NCBI GenBank assembly: GCA_002104945.1
Contig: MCFH01000059.1
Coordinates: 62,001 to 126,000, forward strand
DNA from: Piromyces finnis
Taxonomy: Eukaryota > Neocallimastigomycota > Neocallimastigomycetes > Neocallimastigales > Neocallimastigaceae
Direction of reading: 5' to 3'
Length of the DNA: 64,000 nucleotides
Shown here one piece after another: positions 1-14,439 of the stretch (positions within the stretch are counted from its first letter, which is position 1; the number at the start of each line of letters is the position of its first letter). The notes beneath the pieces are model-generated. The model did no database searches. It saw nothing but the letters and a program-made list of their open reading frames with translations, and was not told where the DNA came from. The position numbers and the translations under genes were made by a program.

Positions 1-308
1 ATAATTTTTGATTTTATTTATCTTTTTTTTTTTTTTTTTTTTATTATATATATAAAAAATATTTTATATATTAAAATAAAAATTACTTTGCCTATTTATA
101 AAATTTATTTTTTATTTGTGTATTTATTATTATTATCTATTTTTTTTTACCTATATGGAAAAGATGAAAACACACTAAAATATTTAAAAAAAAAAAAAAA
201 AAAAAAAATAAAAATATAAAATTGTATCTTTTTGTAATAAATATTAATTATTTATTGGTATATAAAATTTAACAATTTCTTTCTTTTTCTTTTTTTTTTA
301 TATACTTT

Positions 309-341
<33 letters not shown>

Positions 342-988
342 ATTAATTATCTAATTCACAAAAAAATTAAAAATTTTCTATTTTTATAAAATGTTTTTTT
401 TATTTTTTTATTTTATTTTTTTTATTTTTTTTTTTTTTTAATTTTATAAAACTATTTTTTTCAATTTCTATAATGGTATTAATTATATAATCATTTAAAA
501 AGAATAACTTTTATAAAAGGTTATTAGTTAAAATAGTTTTATAAAATATATTTTTTCTTTTTCCTTTGTAATAATTATTTGTAAATAAGGTTTTAATTTT
601 TTTTTTAATCTTTTTTTGTTTGTTTTAAAGTTGTTTTATTCCTTTTTCATCGTAAAAGTGAATGACTATTTTGATGATGTTTCATTTTTTATTTATTTTT
701 ATTTTTTATTTTTTTTTTTTTTTCATTGTTTTTAATCATTATTTTATTTTATTTATTATTTTATTTTTTATTTTTTTATTTTTTTTTTTTTACTTTTATT
801 TTGTTCTTATTTTTAATGTCTTTGATTGATGGATTTATCTTTTATCTAATATTCTTTAAACTATCTATAACTTGGTTATAATACTCATTTTATTAATCGA
901 ATAGATGATACTATTTAATTGCTAAAAATATATATATAACTTTTTACTCTTTGGAATTTTTTTTTTCGGAAATAAATAAATAATAATA

Positions 989-1019
<31 letters not shown>

Positions 1020-1660
1020 TTCTATATATATATATATTTTAATATTGATAAAGAATAAATACTTTTTTTATTCTTAGGTATAAAATAAAAAACTATATAT
1101 ATAAAAATATAGTTTAGTTAAAATGATTTATTTGGTATATTAAAAAAAGTATTTTCTTTTTTTCTAGGAAATCTGATGGGTTTTTCTTTCATTTATATTA
1201 TATATTACATATGTATATAAACTGTCTAGTCTTTTAACTGTTGAAGTGTTGATTAAATTTTATATATATTAAATAAAAACGATATATTATTATTATTATT
1301 ACTGTTATTATTTCTTTTGGTGATGGTGATAAAAATGTACTTTTATTAATTTCTAATAGAATCAAAAATATGATATATGTTAAAAAAAAAAAAAGAATTT
1401 AAAAATTTCAATGTTTTTATTACTTCTTTTTCCCTCTTTTGTAGCCTTAAATTTATTTTCAAATGATAAATAGAAATTTAAAACTTTATATTTTTTCTTT
1501 CTCCAATATAATTTCTACTTTATGACAATACCACTAATATTACCTTCTCCATAACCTTTCATTTTCTTATATTTTGATTTCTGCTTTTTTTTTTTTTTAA
1601 TTGTTTCTTTTTCCCTTTCTTCTTCCCCTTTATACATTTATAATCAGTGTCGTCATTTTT
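1..1660. other. A/T-rich spacer downstream of the first gene
   Basis: No open frame with coding character on either strand. The stretch is dominated by poly(T) and poly(A) tracts (for example around 20-42, 187-208 and 313-340) and has a short (AAT)n run at about 980-1019. It lies 3' of the minus-strand gene that ends at 1661, so it may contain that gene's 3' UTR and polyadenylation site. I see no RNA gene here. Confidence 0.6.
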
Positions 1661-4600
1661 TTAATTCTTTGAAATTAAGGAATCAACCCATCCCATGATA
1701 TTATTTTGAATATCTTTCATATCATAAAGATGAAAAATTCTTAGTACAGCTTCCAATTCATTTAAATGATCCATTGTGTAATCAGTAAAGTTGTCTTGAA
1801 TGGAAGGACGATGTTGATAATCATCAACCAACTTCAGTGCTTGTATCCATTTCTCTGGAAGATTAGGATTAATACGTTGAATGGTATCATGAAGAGCTTC
1901 CATACGAATCTGATGATTTACTTTATGATTATTATTATGTAATATGTTAAGAATTGAAGATTCTGATGGTAACAATATACTTGCGGAAAAAGGATTAATT
2001 GTTTGATGAGGATTATCAGTAGTACTGGTGTTAAAGCTTTGCAAAGGATTAAGAGATGATGTTCTTACTGGGGGTACTTTTTTTGGATTATTTACATTCA
2101 TGGAAATATCAGAATTGTTTAATGATTTTTGAGAAGTTAAAGGTATAAAGTCATCATTGGGTTGGCGCTCATCTTGACATGAACTAGGTGTGGAAAGAAC
2201 ATTAATAAAATGACTTTTTTCTATTGAGTGCTCAACTGAAGCTGACTCAGAAGTTGAAATATTTTGTTGAGTAGATGCAATGTCTTGTAAACTATTACTT
2301 ATGGTACCTATCAAACCTCCTTGAGGTCTTTGTATACGATAAGAATTGGCATTCGTAGATACAAATTCACGAAGGACGACTTTACTGTTGGAAGAATTTA
2401 CAACAGATTTCATAGAAAGGGATGGTTTTGAGGAAAGCATGGAAACAAAAGAATATTCATGATGTAAATCATTCTTTTCATCATAAGAAGAGGAAGAAGA
2501 TGACATAGATGTCGCTATTGACAAAGGTCTCTTACCCTTCTGACCGACATTAATACTATAGGAATAAAAACTAGGACAATGATCTGATATATCAAAACCA
2601 GATATAACCTCGCTTGGAGTGCTATTAAGCCTATTTATGAAACCGAGTGAGGTATAATTAGTATTGTTATCAAAATCACTTTCAATTTCACCATTCGCTT
2701 CATCTATATCTTCATAGAGACTGATAGAATGACGACTAAGATATTGATGAAGTTTATCCTCAGAATCATTTCTAGACAAGGTACGATTTGGATATTGGCT
2801 ATACTTTGAAGATGCGACATTGATAGTATTAATAGATTGATTAGATCTTTTTAAACCACTGTATTCACTAGAAAGAGAAAGACTATCTTTAATTCTAAAT
2901 GAACGTCTTTCACTATACGAAGTATTAATCGATGTATTAATATCATCTTGATTTTTGTTATCATTATTATCATTATTGCCGTTATCAACCATTTGTATTA
3001 ATGCTGATGGAATTTCAATTCCTTTATCCTCTTTTTGTTTTTTAATCTGTTGATTTTGATTTGTCAATGAGGAATCTTCTGTGATCTTTGTAGTAATCTT
3101 TTCTAATTCTGTCAATTCAAGTGGTTCAACAGTTACTGCTTGTATAGGATTAACAGTTTCCATAGTTTTTTGTTTATCATTTTCTTTTTTAATTTTATAA
3201 GCGTTAATGTCATTTTGATTGGCGTTTCGAGGGTGATCACTATTCTTCTTCTTGAGGGTTTTAATGCCGTTCATCTCTTGCATGGTACTTTCATTGTTCG
3301 ATTCTATAGCTTCTGTGACTATTTCATTGGAATGAATAATGGGTGTAGTCTTTTCTGAGATCAAACCTTCTAAATTTGCACTAAAACCAACATAGCTATC
3401 TATGGGTCTTTTTTTATTGGTTGTAGGGGTAATTAAATCATCAGATTCAAATTCTGTTGATTTTACTTCAGATTCTAGTATAGGTGTCTTTTCATCATCA
3501 GTTTCTGAATCATTTAAGTTCTTACTTACTTCCACTATTGGTCTCTTTTGTTCATGAATTTCGAATGATGTAGATTGGTTAACCTTGATAGGATCATTAC
3601 TTTTTTGAAGATAAAAATTGACATTACTTTTATTAATCTTATTCTCAGAAAGGGAAGTAGACTGAGTAAATGAAGTAGAAATAGATTGCGAAAGTAAATC
3701 ATTAGTTTGATAAGAAACATTTTCTATTTCAAATTCATTTCCTTTTTGTAGTAAAGACGGATGAATATTTACAGAATTATCATTCTCAAAATCAGATTGA
3801 TCATCTATATCAATACAATGATTACTAATATCAAAACTATTCTGTTCATGAAGGAGATACATTGGTATTCCAATAGGATTATCACTTATACCTCCATAGG
3901 ATGATTCATAGGTTGAAATTGTTTTATTCATAGCAACATTCTTATTATAGAAAGGGTTGTTATAATACAAATTATTACTCATATTATGTGATTGATTAAG
4001 AGTACTAATGTTGATATATTTGCTTTCATTTGAATTACTTATATTATTTGTGTTATTATTGTTTATATTGCTAACACTGTTATTTTTATTAAGGGTAGAA
4101 TCATTTGAATCAATTTTACAGATATCAATATTACTTATTGCATTATCCGTAGATGGATCGCTTTGATATAGATGTTGTTTCATTAAACTAAGATTGAATT
4201 GTATAGAATCAGATTTATTTAATGGATTTTGACTGTTATCCATTTTTTCCGAATTTGTACAGTTAGCAACAAAAAATGAAGAAATATCCTTGCTTTTGTC
4301 AAAACTCGTTAAATGCATTTTTGAATCGGTGACGGAAATAACGATTGGAGCATAGAGACAAATTAAATATTTAATAATTTCAGTTTCACAATATTTCTTC
4401 ATACAATTCTCCACGACAAGACAACACATTAGCTCTAAAAGAGTATATTCATTATCAAAGAGTTCCTTATTAATGTCACTTTTAAAAATAGTCGGTCTTT
4501 TGTGTTTTGGAACAATATTTACACCCATATAAAGTGCAGTGAGACAAAGTTGTAAAGGATTCATTCGATGAACTAAATCGTAAGAATCAATTAATTCACT

Positions 4601-6661
4601 AACAATTACATCGTAATCTGGGTATATACTGGAGGCAAATTCTAGTAATTCAGCGATAAAATATGCTATTCTGCTCCAGAGATGAGGAGGGAAAATAAAA
4701 TATCGAAGAAGTATATTTATATGTTGTTCATCACTTTTTTCCATACAAATTCGTATTAGATTATATTGTATAAAATTATTATGAGAAGTCCAAGAACATG
4801 ATTTCAATTGAAATTTCAAAAGACGCTCGATTAAAAACTGATCCTGAGTACTGACCATTTGGGAAATTTCCTGTATACATTCTTCATATCCAGATTTTAA
4901 CCAATGATCTATGAATTCACCTAATTTCCAATTACCCATTCTATAAAATAAGATTTTTTTTTTTTTACAATTACATTAATAATATAATATAATAACAAAA
5001 TAACAATAATTAGTACATTAATAAAAAAAAAGTTATTTCAATATATAATAAAAGAAAAAAAAAAAAAGGGGGAATTTATGCATATAGTATAAAATATATA
5101 TTTTATATTTGAAAACATTCTTAAATAATACATAAGTAATAGTATAAAAAAATCAATGTAATCCTAATTACGTTTTGAATTTATGATTTTACCTTTGATG
5201 TTGTTCATTCAATGGGAAAATACTCCAAAAACATGCAACGTTATCAGCGAAATATTGAGAAACTTTTTTCACTACTGATTGAATGGTATCTAAAGATCTA
5301 TCAGGAAGACCACAATAAATACGAATTTCATCATCTTCGGGATAATCATCTGTTGTCATCGATGAATTAATTATAATTTTATTCTCGGAATCATTTATAA
5401 TATTTATGGTTTCAGTAGAAATAGGTGTAGATACTTTATCATATTCTGAATGTTCACTGATATTATCCAAGTTATTATTTATTGAATGGTTAGCTTGGAT
5501 AGGATAAATTTCATTTTCCTGAATATCTGAAGCATTAGATTCAGACAATAATTCTGGTATACTAGAGGTATTATTGGAAGTAGTATCTTGAAATATTTGT
5601 GGTTGAGAAGGTTTTTTGATGACGGAAGATAATTTGCTTTCTAAAGGATCATTAAAACTATTCTTAATTTTTTCTTTTTCATCATCCAAAGTGTTATTTT
5701 GATTTTTTGCTGAATCAAAATTAGTGATATGTTCTTTGGTAGTTACCGTTGAAGATGATAATGAATATTCTTCTAGTAAGGTTGGTAAAGAATTAGTAGG
5801 ATCAATATCCGAAGCTGCTGGTAATTCACTAATACTATCAAAAGAATATATCTTATTTTGATCGATATAGATGCCAGAAGGATCTGTAAGTTTAGTAGGA
5901 TTTAATGTGGGTTGAGTTTCTTCATTAATAGTATTAGTAGGTTGAAGATTGGCTGAATTGGCATTATTGGATATTTTACTATTAATACTATTATTATCTT
6001 GTTTTTCCTCTAATTTTACTGTCTCAGCTTTATCCGATAGTTTTGAAGATGGTACAATTTGGGTATCATTTTTTTGAACTGGTAAAGTTTCAGCTTCAAC
6101 AATTTCTACAGAAGAAAAAATTGGTTGTTTTCTTTTTTTAAAAATCTTTTTTATATTTAATTTTTGATAAATATGACTTTTTCTTGTTTTGCGTTTATCA
6201 CCTTTTTGTGACTTTTTCTGTTTGATTTCCAAAGATATTTTAGGTTTAATTTTATGTTCAGTTGTGATCTCAGATGATTTATCATCAGATTGTAAATCCA
6301 TAACAAAATTATCGGTAATTGGCCTTATGTTAGAAGCTTCTGAAAAATTATGATGAAACACTGAATTATTTTGAATAGTAATATGGCTGAGAGCATGACT
6401 GATAGTGCTTTGAGAATTTTTATGATTGATTTTATTTTTTGTTGATTTTAGTGATTTGCTATGTTTATGATACGATATATGAAATGGTTTCTTAAGCATG
6501 ACAATCAAAGAATTCATTAATGATTTATTGCTATCTCCATAAAATTGATTTACATTAATAATAGAATCAATAGTCTGATTTCCAATAATGCTTACATTCT
6601 GAATTTCATCTTCATTTTCTTTCTTTTCCTTTTTCTTATTTCTTTTTATTAAAGTATTCAT
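1661..6661 (-). CDS. Large low-complexity protein of unknown function (two exons, 1582 aa)
   Basis: Two long minus-strand frames join into one gene. Exon 1 (6661-5193) ends in CAAAG|GTAAAA. Exon 2 (4940-1661) follows a T-rich tract ending in TTTTATAG. The 252-nt intron joins the frames in phase (Arg490 is split). I do not recognise the family. Residues 1-20 and about 137-180 are strongly basic. The rest of the first 450 residues is Ser/Asn/Thr-rich and probably disordered. Directly after the junction comes the only ordered-looking part, about 200 residues rich in Leu, Ile, Trp and Cys that looks all-helical. A long Asn/Ser-rich linker follows, and a second short helical segment occupies the last ~90 residues. 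The two helical parts could be a HEAT/ARM-like or regulatory scaffold, but that is a guess. The start is the first ATG of the open frame. The gene is divergent from UNC119 across a 6-kb spacer. Confidence 0.75.
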
Positions 6662-9600
6662 ATTGATGATTCATATATGTTTGTGAAATAAATTAATATT
6701 AAAAAAAAAATTATATTATGGTAAAATAAATTATATATAAATAAAAAAAATCTTGATTGATTTTAAAAGTAATCTGTGTTGGAGTTATCAAATAACTAAC
6801 GTTGAAGAAATACAGTTATAAAGTAATAAGGAGAAAATATTTCTTTTTTGTAGCTTGAAAGTTATTTTTTTCTCTATTGTTTATTATTTATTTCTGTAGT
6901 AAATTGGTTATGTTTTTTTTTCCAAAATTTTTTTTTCATATCACTAAATAAAAAGATAAATTTTATACTGCGAATGTATTTTTCTTTTTTTCGTATAAAA
7001 AGGTTAAAAAATAAATATATATTAATTATTTCTATATTTTAAAATGTAATTAAAAAATAATAAAAAAAAAATTAAATATAAAATATCTTCTTATAAATAT
7101 ACACGTATATATGATTTTTTTTGTTGATTTAATTTTTCTTATATTGAAATATTGTTATATATAGTTTGTTGAATATTACTCTTTATATAATATTTATATA
7201 AAAATTTTGTTTTTCTTTTAGTAAAAAAAAAAAATTGAAATATTTCTAATTCATAAATTATAGCACCATTAACTATAAATTATACTCTTTTTTTATTTCA
7301 ATATATTATAAAAAGATTTTTTTTATAAATAGAAAAAAAAAAGAGAATGTTCAGAAAATTATATTTTAAGATAATTAAAAATTAATTTTAAATAGCGTTT
7401 AGTTTAATAAATAATTGTTCTTAAAAGAATCATACATTTTTATTAGTATTCTTCATTAATTGAATATTGAGTGTGTATGTTTGAAAAAAGTTTTTATATT
7501 ATTTATTAAAAAGAAAAGTAATAAATAATATATAAATAACAATTAAGTTTGTATTATAAAGTAATATATCAACCACTTTAAATACGTTTATTTTCACAAA
7601 ATTGTATTTTTTATATAAAGATTCAACAACAACAAAAAAGTATTATATTTTTGTCCGAAATTGTGTATACTTATTTGATATTTTTTGTTTTAATAAACAA
7701 GATATAAAATATATAAAAATATTAGAATTAATTAACCAAAATACTTTAAATTTATTGAGGGTTGTTAAAAATTTTAATTTTTATTAAAAAATAAAAAAGG
7801 TGATTAAATACACAAATGTATTATCTTTATTATTCTTTTTATCCTTTAAAGTCTATTTTTAAAAAAGTATGAAAAAAAAAGAAAGAAGAAATATTTACCT
7901 TAATATATTTCCATTAGTCAAATATTAAGTATATCCTTATATTAAATGTCTTTCCTATGAATAATTTTTTTCTTTTTTTCTTTTTTTTTTTTTTTTGAAA
8001 TATGGATATATGATAGGAATTAAATAAACATTAATATCAATGGGTTGTTTTATCTTTTATAAAAGTATTGAATGACAAATCATCAAAGTAAAAATAAACA
8101 AATGGTATATTATTATCACTCTATTAATAGATGGAGAAACGATTTATAAAAAGTTTTTATTTCTTTATATCTATAATACAAAATAAATTCTTTTTTTATT
8201 TATTTGATATTTGATATTCAAACGTTGTTCATTCTTTAATTACACTTTTATCAATTGAAATTTCTTAATAAAAATCAAGCTTTTCAAAGACGTTTACTTT
8301 TTTTTTAGATTCAATAAGAAATCACTTTAATACTACAATTTTATAAATCCATCAAAAGGTCTATTTTGATATAATAAAATTGCTTCTATTATATAGAATC
8401 AAAATAGAGATAAATCTATAAAAGATTAAAAAAAAAATATAAAAAAGAATAATTATTTATAAAAAAAAAAAAAAGATAAACCCCTTTCCTTTCAAAATGA
8501 AATTAATAATAAAATATAATTTATTTAAAATATATTGAGAGAATAGAAATTAATAAATTGTAATTGATAACTTGATATATTATAATTATTAAAAAAAAAA
8601 AGATTACAAATTTTTTTTTATTCTATTCTAATAAATTATTTTGTAAACTAAATATATGAATGACATATTTATTTATTATGTATTATATTTCAATTTATGA
8701 TTCACATTTATTACCATTATATTATTATATTATCAATTTATTTATTAAAATTTTAATTTATTTTATTTTATTAATAAAAATGTTAAATATATTTTATATA
8801 TTATTAGTATATATTAGATTATAATTTAAATTTATATTATTAAACAAAAATTATTATTTATTTAATTATTAATAATTTGTTCATTGAATTAAATTTATTT
8901 ATTTTAATATTTATTCATACATTTATATAATTAATAGTTAAAACATCCACATTCTAATATTTATTTATTTTATCCATTAACTTTAATTAATAAAGAATCA
9001 ATTTTTAATAATTTTTAATTAAAAAATTTAATTAGCACAAAAAATTCTTTGAATTTCATTGGCTAAATATTTAATTATAATTTTTATAATTTAATAAAAA
9101 TAATTATAATTATAATAGTAATACCAAAAAGTAACAAAGCAGTCATGTCATGTCTAAATGAAAGCTTTGAAATAAATATAAAGTTTTCTTTTTATTATGA
9201 TAACTTTTATTATCTATTAAATTTTTAGAATTAATAATTACTGTTTAAAAAAGTATCCATCATATAATGGAAGAAAGATAAATAGTCTTTTTAAAAAGAA
9301 AGATTTTTCACTACAAAATTAATACTAATAAAAAGAAGAGAAATTATTAATAGAATAGGAAATATTTAATGAATGTAAAGATAATTAATGAAATGAAATC
9401 AAATTTTATTTACTTTCAAATATGAAATAGTATATAGTATATTAATGGGAAGAAAAGATATAATTATTAGAAGATATAATTATCATTATACTCATCAAAT
9501 AAGTTACAAATAGTATTATGAGTATTAACAATAACTCAATTAAAATTGTTATTATTAATATCTTTAATTAATAGTTATATTTGTTACTATTATCATTATC

Positions 9601-12600
9601 ATTTAGTATTCTTATTTTCCTATTTCTATTTTAAATATAATAATATATTCATGAAATATTTCGTATATTAATAAAAACGAATTTATATTATAAATTTCAT
9701 TATCTATATTATAATTTTATAAAATTAATTATTAATAATATTTATTATATTTTTTTTATTACTGTATCAATATTACTATTAATATTAATTTAATAGAAAT
9801 TCTAAACCATATTAATTATAAAATTATTATTTCTATACAATTTTATTATTTAATATTATTAGTTAATCAATTAATAATAATTGTAAAGTAAAGAATTAAA
9901 TTGTTATTATTTATGTAATAGAAATATTTAATGACTAATATATAATTAGTTTTTTTAAAGTATTAAGAAATGTAATTTGATTTCAAGAAAGTATCGTTAA
10001 TGATACTGGTATAAGAAATGCGTTTTGTATATTATCATATAAATAAATAAAAAGTTTATAAAAAAAAAAGACTTGATTCATATATATTATTCATTTTTAA
10101 TGTTATTACTGATAAGCGTACCTTTTCTCAAAAAGAAAAGAAAAAAAAAATTAAATAAATGAATAAATAAATGTTATTGAAAAATTTTATTTATTAATAA
10201 TTTATTCATTTACTTTTGCATTACGATTTATTTGTTTAATAATATATTTATCCATTTATTTATTTATATTTTTATCTATTTTTAATATTTAATATTATAT
10301 TCTAATATATTATAATTTTATATATTAATATTTTAATACCAAAAAAAGAAATTTATTTACATTACATTTCCATAAAGGTAAGTATTCCAAATAAGGAAAG
10401 TATTGTAAAAATGTAAACATAGCAGTAAATTACAATATACTAGTAATATATGGAATATATTTATAATTAATAAATGTTCAATATAAATGCACTTTATTTC
10501 TTTTTTTTAAAGTTGCTGAAAATTGAAACTTTAAAATAAATAAAACTGAAATTTAATATATTAGAGTATACTGTAATAAATAGAAATAAATGAATCTGCG
10601 AATGAAATAATTTCTTTATTTTATTTTATAAAAGAAATTTTGAAATATTCAAAGAGAAGTAGCGGTAGTGATGGTGGTGGTGCCTAGCAAGGCTATTTAT
10701 AATAATATTAAAATACAAAAAGAATATAGAAAAAATGAATTGATGGGTTTAGAAAAGATATTACAATTATATATATAGTGTAATAGTTTTAACTAAATAT
10801 AATAATAATAAAAATAGTATAAGAATATATAATGATCAATGATAATTATTACTGTTATAATCATATTATCCTTTTTTGTAAGCGTTAATTATTATTACTA
10901 TAATTATTCAATTTTTTTTCTTTTCTTAATAAAAACGACTTTTAAAATTACGAATTATTATAGAAGAAAAATTAAAAAAAAAAAAAATACCTATAAATGA
11001 ATATTTTATAATTGATACTTTCTTTTACATAACCTTTTTCTTTTTTTTTATAATTAAATTTAAAAAGGAAATATTAAATTGAAGTATTATTTTGATATTT
11101 AATATGAAATGAGTTATTAATTTTTTTAAAAAAAACCAGAATGAAAAAATGTTAATTTGATATATAGAAATTTAATTATTATTATTTAGTATTATTTAGA
11201 ATTACTAATATTGTTAAAATATAAATGAATGATTACTTGTAATACTTTAACTAATAATATATATAATGTATTGAGGAAATAACAAAAAATGAAAAAAGTT
11301 TAAAGATATATAGAATAAACTTATATATTAAATATTATTAATATATTAAAGTAATAATTTATGAAAAAAATTGAAAAAAAAGAAAAGCTAATGGAAAAGC
11401 TTTAATCATATGTAAAAGATAATATAATGAAATTTAAATAATTTTTAATTTTTACTTTAAGTTGGTAGTAGTAATAAAAAGGAAATAAGCTATATATACA
11501 TATAATAAATCCATTTTTAAAAAAGAAAAAAAAACAATACATATAAAGATATACAACGTGATAAATAAATAAAGTATCATATAATAAAATATTATAAAAT
11601 ACTTCTACATGAAATGAGAAAAATTATAGAATTTTAGTAATAATTGTAATTTATAAAAAGTACTTCATATTCTAAAAGTAATAATATATACATATATAGT
11701 TATTTCATTAATATTATTATTTATACTCATATAATTAAAAACGAATACTTCAAATTTTTATTTTACTAATCTTGGCATTGATTTGTAATTAAAAGATGTT
11801 TATAAAGTTTCTTTTTCTTAATAATATTATTTTGAATGATGTAAATCTTAATGCCTTGTATTAACAGAAGATTTATAACATATTTTTTAATAAAACAAAA
11901 TATATAATTAAAAAGGGAAAGTGATAATATTGGGTATATACAAATATCTGATTTATAACAAAAATAAAAAATTATTAATTACAACTTTTTTAAGGTTTAA
12001 CCTTTAAATATTTTTGTATTATTGGTAAATTTTTAAAAAAAAACTTTTTTATTAAAAAAAAAAAAATAATAAAAAAAAAAAATAATAGTTGATTTTAATA
12101 CATTATTTGTGTAGAGTAATACTAATTTAAATGAAGTTTTCAAAAATAACTATTTTTTTTATAAGAATTTAATAATTATTTTAATATTTAACAATATTTT
12201 TATTTTATTTTATTTTATTTTATTACCAACATTTATATATATATATCATTCCCTTAAAAATAATAAATTAAAGGGTTTATTAAATATTGTCTGAAACTTT
12301 TTCGATAGTTTATTTAAAATTTTGTATTTAACAACAATTCTAATTATTTAATTTTTAAAATTTTAAAAAATTTAAAGTTTAAAGATTATTTCTTTTTATT
12401 ATAGAAAAATGAATTTTGCAATAAACAATAATATTGCAATAAACTTTGTGAAATAAAGTTAAGAAAAAAAAAAAAAAAAAACTAAATATATAGTTAAAGA
12501 GTAATTAGTTTTATATATTATTAATTTGTTGATAAATAAAATTTTTAGTACTAATTCATTTCATTTTCAATTATTAATACTTGTCATTAACATTCAAACA

Positions 12601-12678
12601 TATATATATATTTTTAATCCCCATTTCATTTATTAATTTTTGTAATACTATTCAACTAATAAAAATAAAAGAAAAAAA
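6662..12678. other. 6-kb A/T-rich intergenic region
   Basis: This is the divergent spacer between the large minus-strand gene and UNC119. I read both strands and found no extended coding frame, no tRNA-like B box and no long direct repeat. Short ATTTATTT-type runs are common (8640-8960, 10140-10330). The stretch just upstream of 12679 presumably holds the UNC119 promoter, but no specific element can be assigned. Confidence 0.55.
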
Positions 12679-13824
12679 ATGATTAGTCAAGCTGAAGCTG
12701 GTCCAAGAAAAGTTAGAGTTGCTAAAAAACTTGTTGTTAAAGATAAATCACCAGTCTCTTCCACTAAAAATTTATCTAGTAAATTTCAAAATATGAGTAT
12801 TGAAGATAATTCAGATAAAATTACTCCTGAATATGTTTCAAAATTAAAAGCTCCAACTTCAGGTTTTTTATGTCCATTAACAAAGAACAAATATATTCAA
12901 TTCAAGGGATTTAAAATTCGTGATGTAGATTCTGGTGAAATATTTTATAATGTTTCTGATCCAACAGATCCAGAACCATTTGATACTTTCATGAAAGGTG
13001 TAGACGATTCCTACCGTACCCTTCATTATGAATTCTCTAAGAATTATTTAAAAGGAAAACACATCGGTACCACGTATGTACACTACATTTATATAAAAAT
13101 ACTAATAATTACAAAAAGGAATAAAAATAATATAGAATAAAATAAAATATTATTTCTCTAATAGTATTGAATTTTTTTTCTATTTTATATTAATAAAGCG
13201 TTGAATTTGCCACTTGTCCAGAAGCTATTCCAAACTTCCGTATGATTGAACGTCATTACTTTAAAGATAAACTTATAAAATCTTTTGATTTTAGTTTTGG
13301 TTTTTGTGTAAGTTTAAATATAAATAAAAAAATAATTAAATATTTAATTTTTTTTTTAATTACAAATTACAAATTATTAAATAAAAATTTTATTTTAAAT
13401 TATCTTTTCTTTTTTTCTCTCTCTTTTTAATAGATTCCAAATAGTAGAAATACTTGGGAAAATGTATATGAAGTAAGTTCTCTATAGACAAATTAATGAA
13501 TAATAATTGAATGAATCTATATTATTTTAAATAAATATTAAATTAAATAATATTATTAATTTTAATTTCATTTTCTTTTAAATTTCAATGTAATTTATAG
13601 GTTCCAAAAATTTCTTCCAGTTTATGTAATTATTATTATTATTATTATTATTATTTACTAATAAATAATTATATATTTATAATAATAAATACTGACACCT
13701 AATTTATTTTTACTTATTAGACAAAGAAATGTTACAAAATCCAGAACAAACATGTTCTGATAGTTTTTACTTTATAAATGATAAACTTTTCATGCATAAT
13801 AAGGCCTATTTCACTTTTAAATGA
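12679..13824 (+). CDS. UNC119: UNC119 / PDE6-delta-like lipid-binding chaperone (5 exons, 223 aa)
   Basis: UNC119 proteins bind myristoylated N termini in a beta-sandwich pocket and carry cargo, notably to cilia and flagella. My model is exons 12679-13073, 13199-13307, 13434-13472, 13601-13625 and 13721-13824, with phase kept throughout. The protein has a short basic and Ser-rich N terminus, then the GMP-PDE delta domain from about residue 50. The family signatures are clear: [30 protein letters not shown], and near the end [11 protein letters not shown] then MHNKA. Human UNC119 is 240 aa, so the length fits. Intron 1 ends in AAG instead of TAG. The ORF runs on past the first donor at 13074, but the reading there no longer resembles the family. 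It is convergent with the minus-strand gene at 14440. Identification is strong; a flagellar role is inferred from the family. Confidence 0.92.
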
Positions 13825-14439
13825 GTGAATTTAATTAAAATCTAATCAATCAATACATATTTTAAATAATATTTTAATATTTTACATAAAGACATAAAAA
13901 TGAATTTATTTAAAAAAATAATATAGTATCAAAAAAAACTAATAAAGAACAACATATTATATTAAAAATATAAAAATTAAAAACAATGATAATAATAATA
14001 AAAAAAACTATGTATTTTATTTGTATTTGTTTTTATTAGAGTTGACTCAAAATTAATTTAAATTTTCCATTATAAATAATCATTATATTTAAAAAAATAT
14101 TTTAAATTATTTATTGTGAAAAATTTAATGGAATATTTATTTTGCTTAATATATATATATATTTTTTTTTTAAAAAAAAACATAAAACATTCATGAAAGG
14201 ATAGTGAGGTAATCATTTAGTGTATATATATTATATATTATGCATATTTTATTAATAGACATAATATTCAAAATTGAAAATTGAGATATGTTAATTTAAA
14301 ATTATATTTTGTTTATATATTTACAAACTATATTTATATATTAATGTAAAATAATGAAAAACAAAAAATTCTATTTTTTTTTATTTTAATTGCATATGTG
14401 ATTATTAAAAATTAAATAAATATTGTATTTATCCTATTT
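13825..14439. other. Convergent intergenic spacer
   Basis: A/T-rich region between the 3' ends of UNC119 (+) and the 469-aa gene (-). No open frame or RNA gene is seen. It presumably contains both 3' UTRs. Confidence 0.5.

Noticed and set aside
3140-3358. Plus-strand frame inside the large minus-strand gene, and similar antisense frames at 14731, 29065 and 33224
   Set aside because: These are shadows of the real coding frames on or near the other strand and have no independent support.
7602-7787. Short plus-strand frame of 61 codons
   Set aside because: Composition is like the surrounding spacer (Ile/Asn/Tyr/Phe only), with no motif and no splice support.
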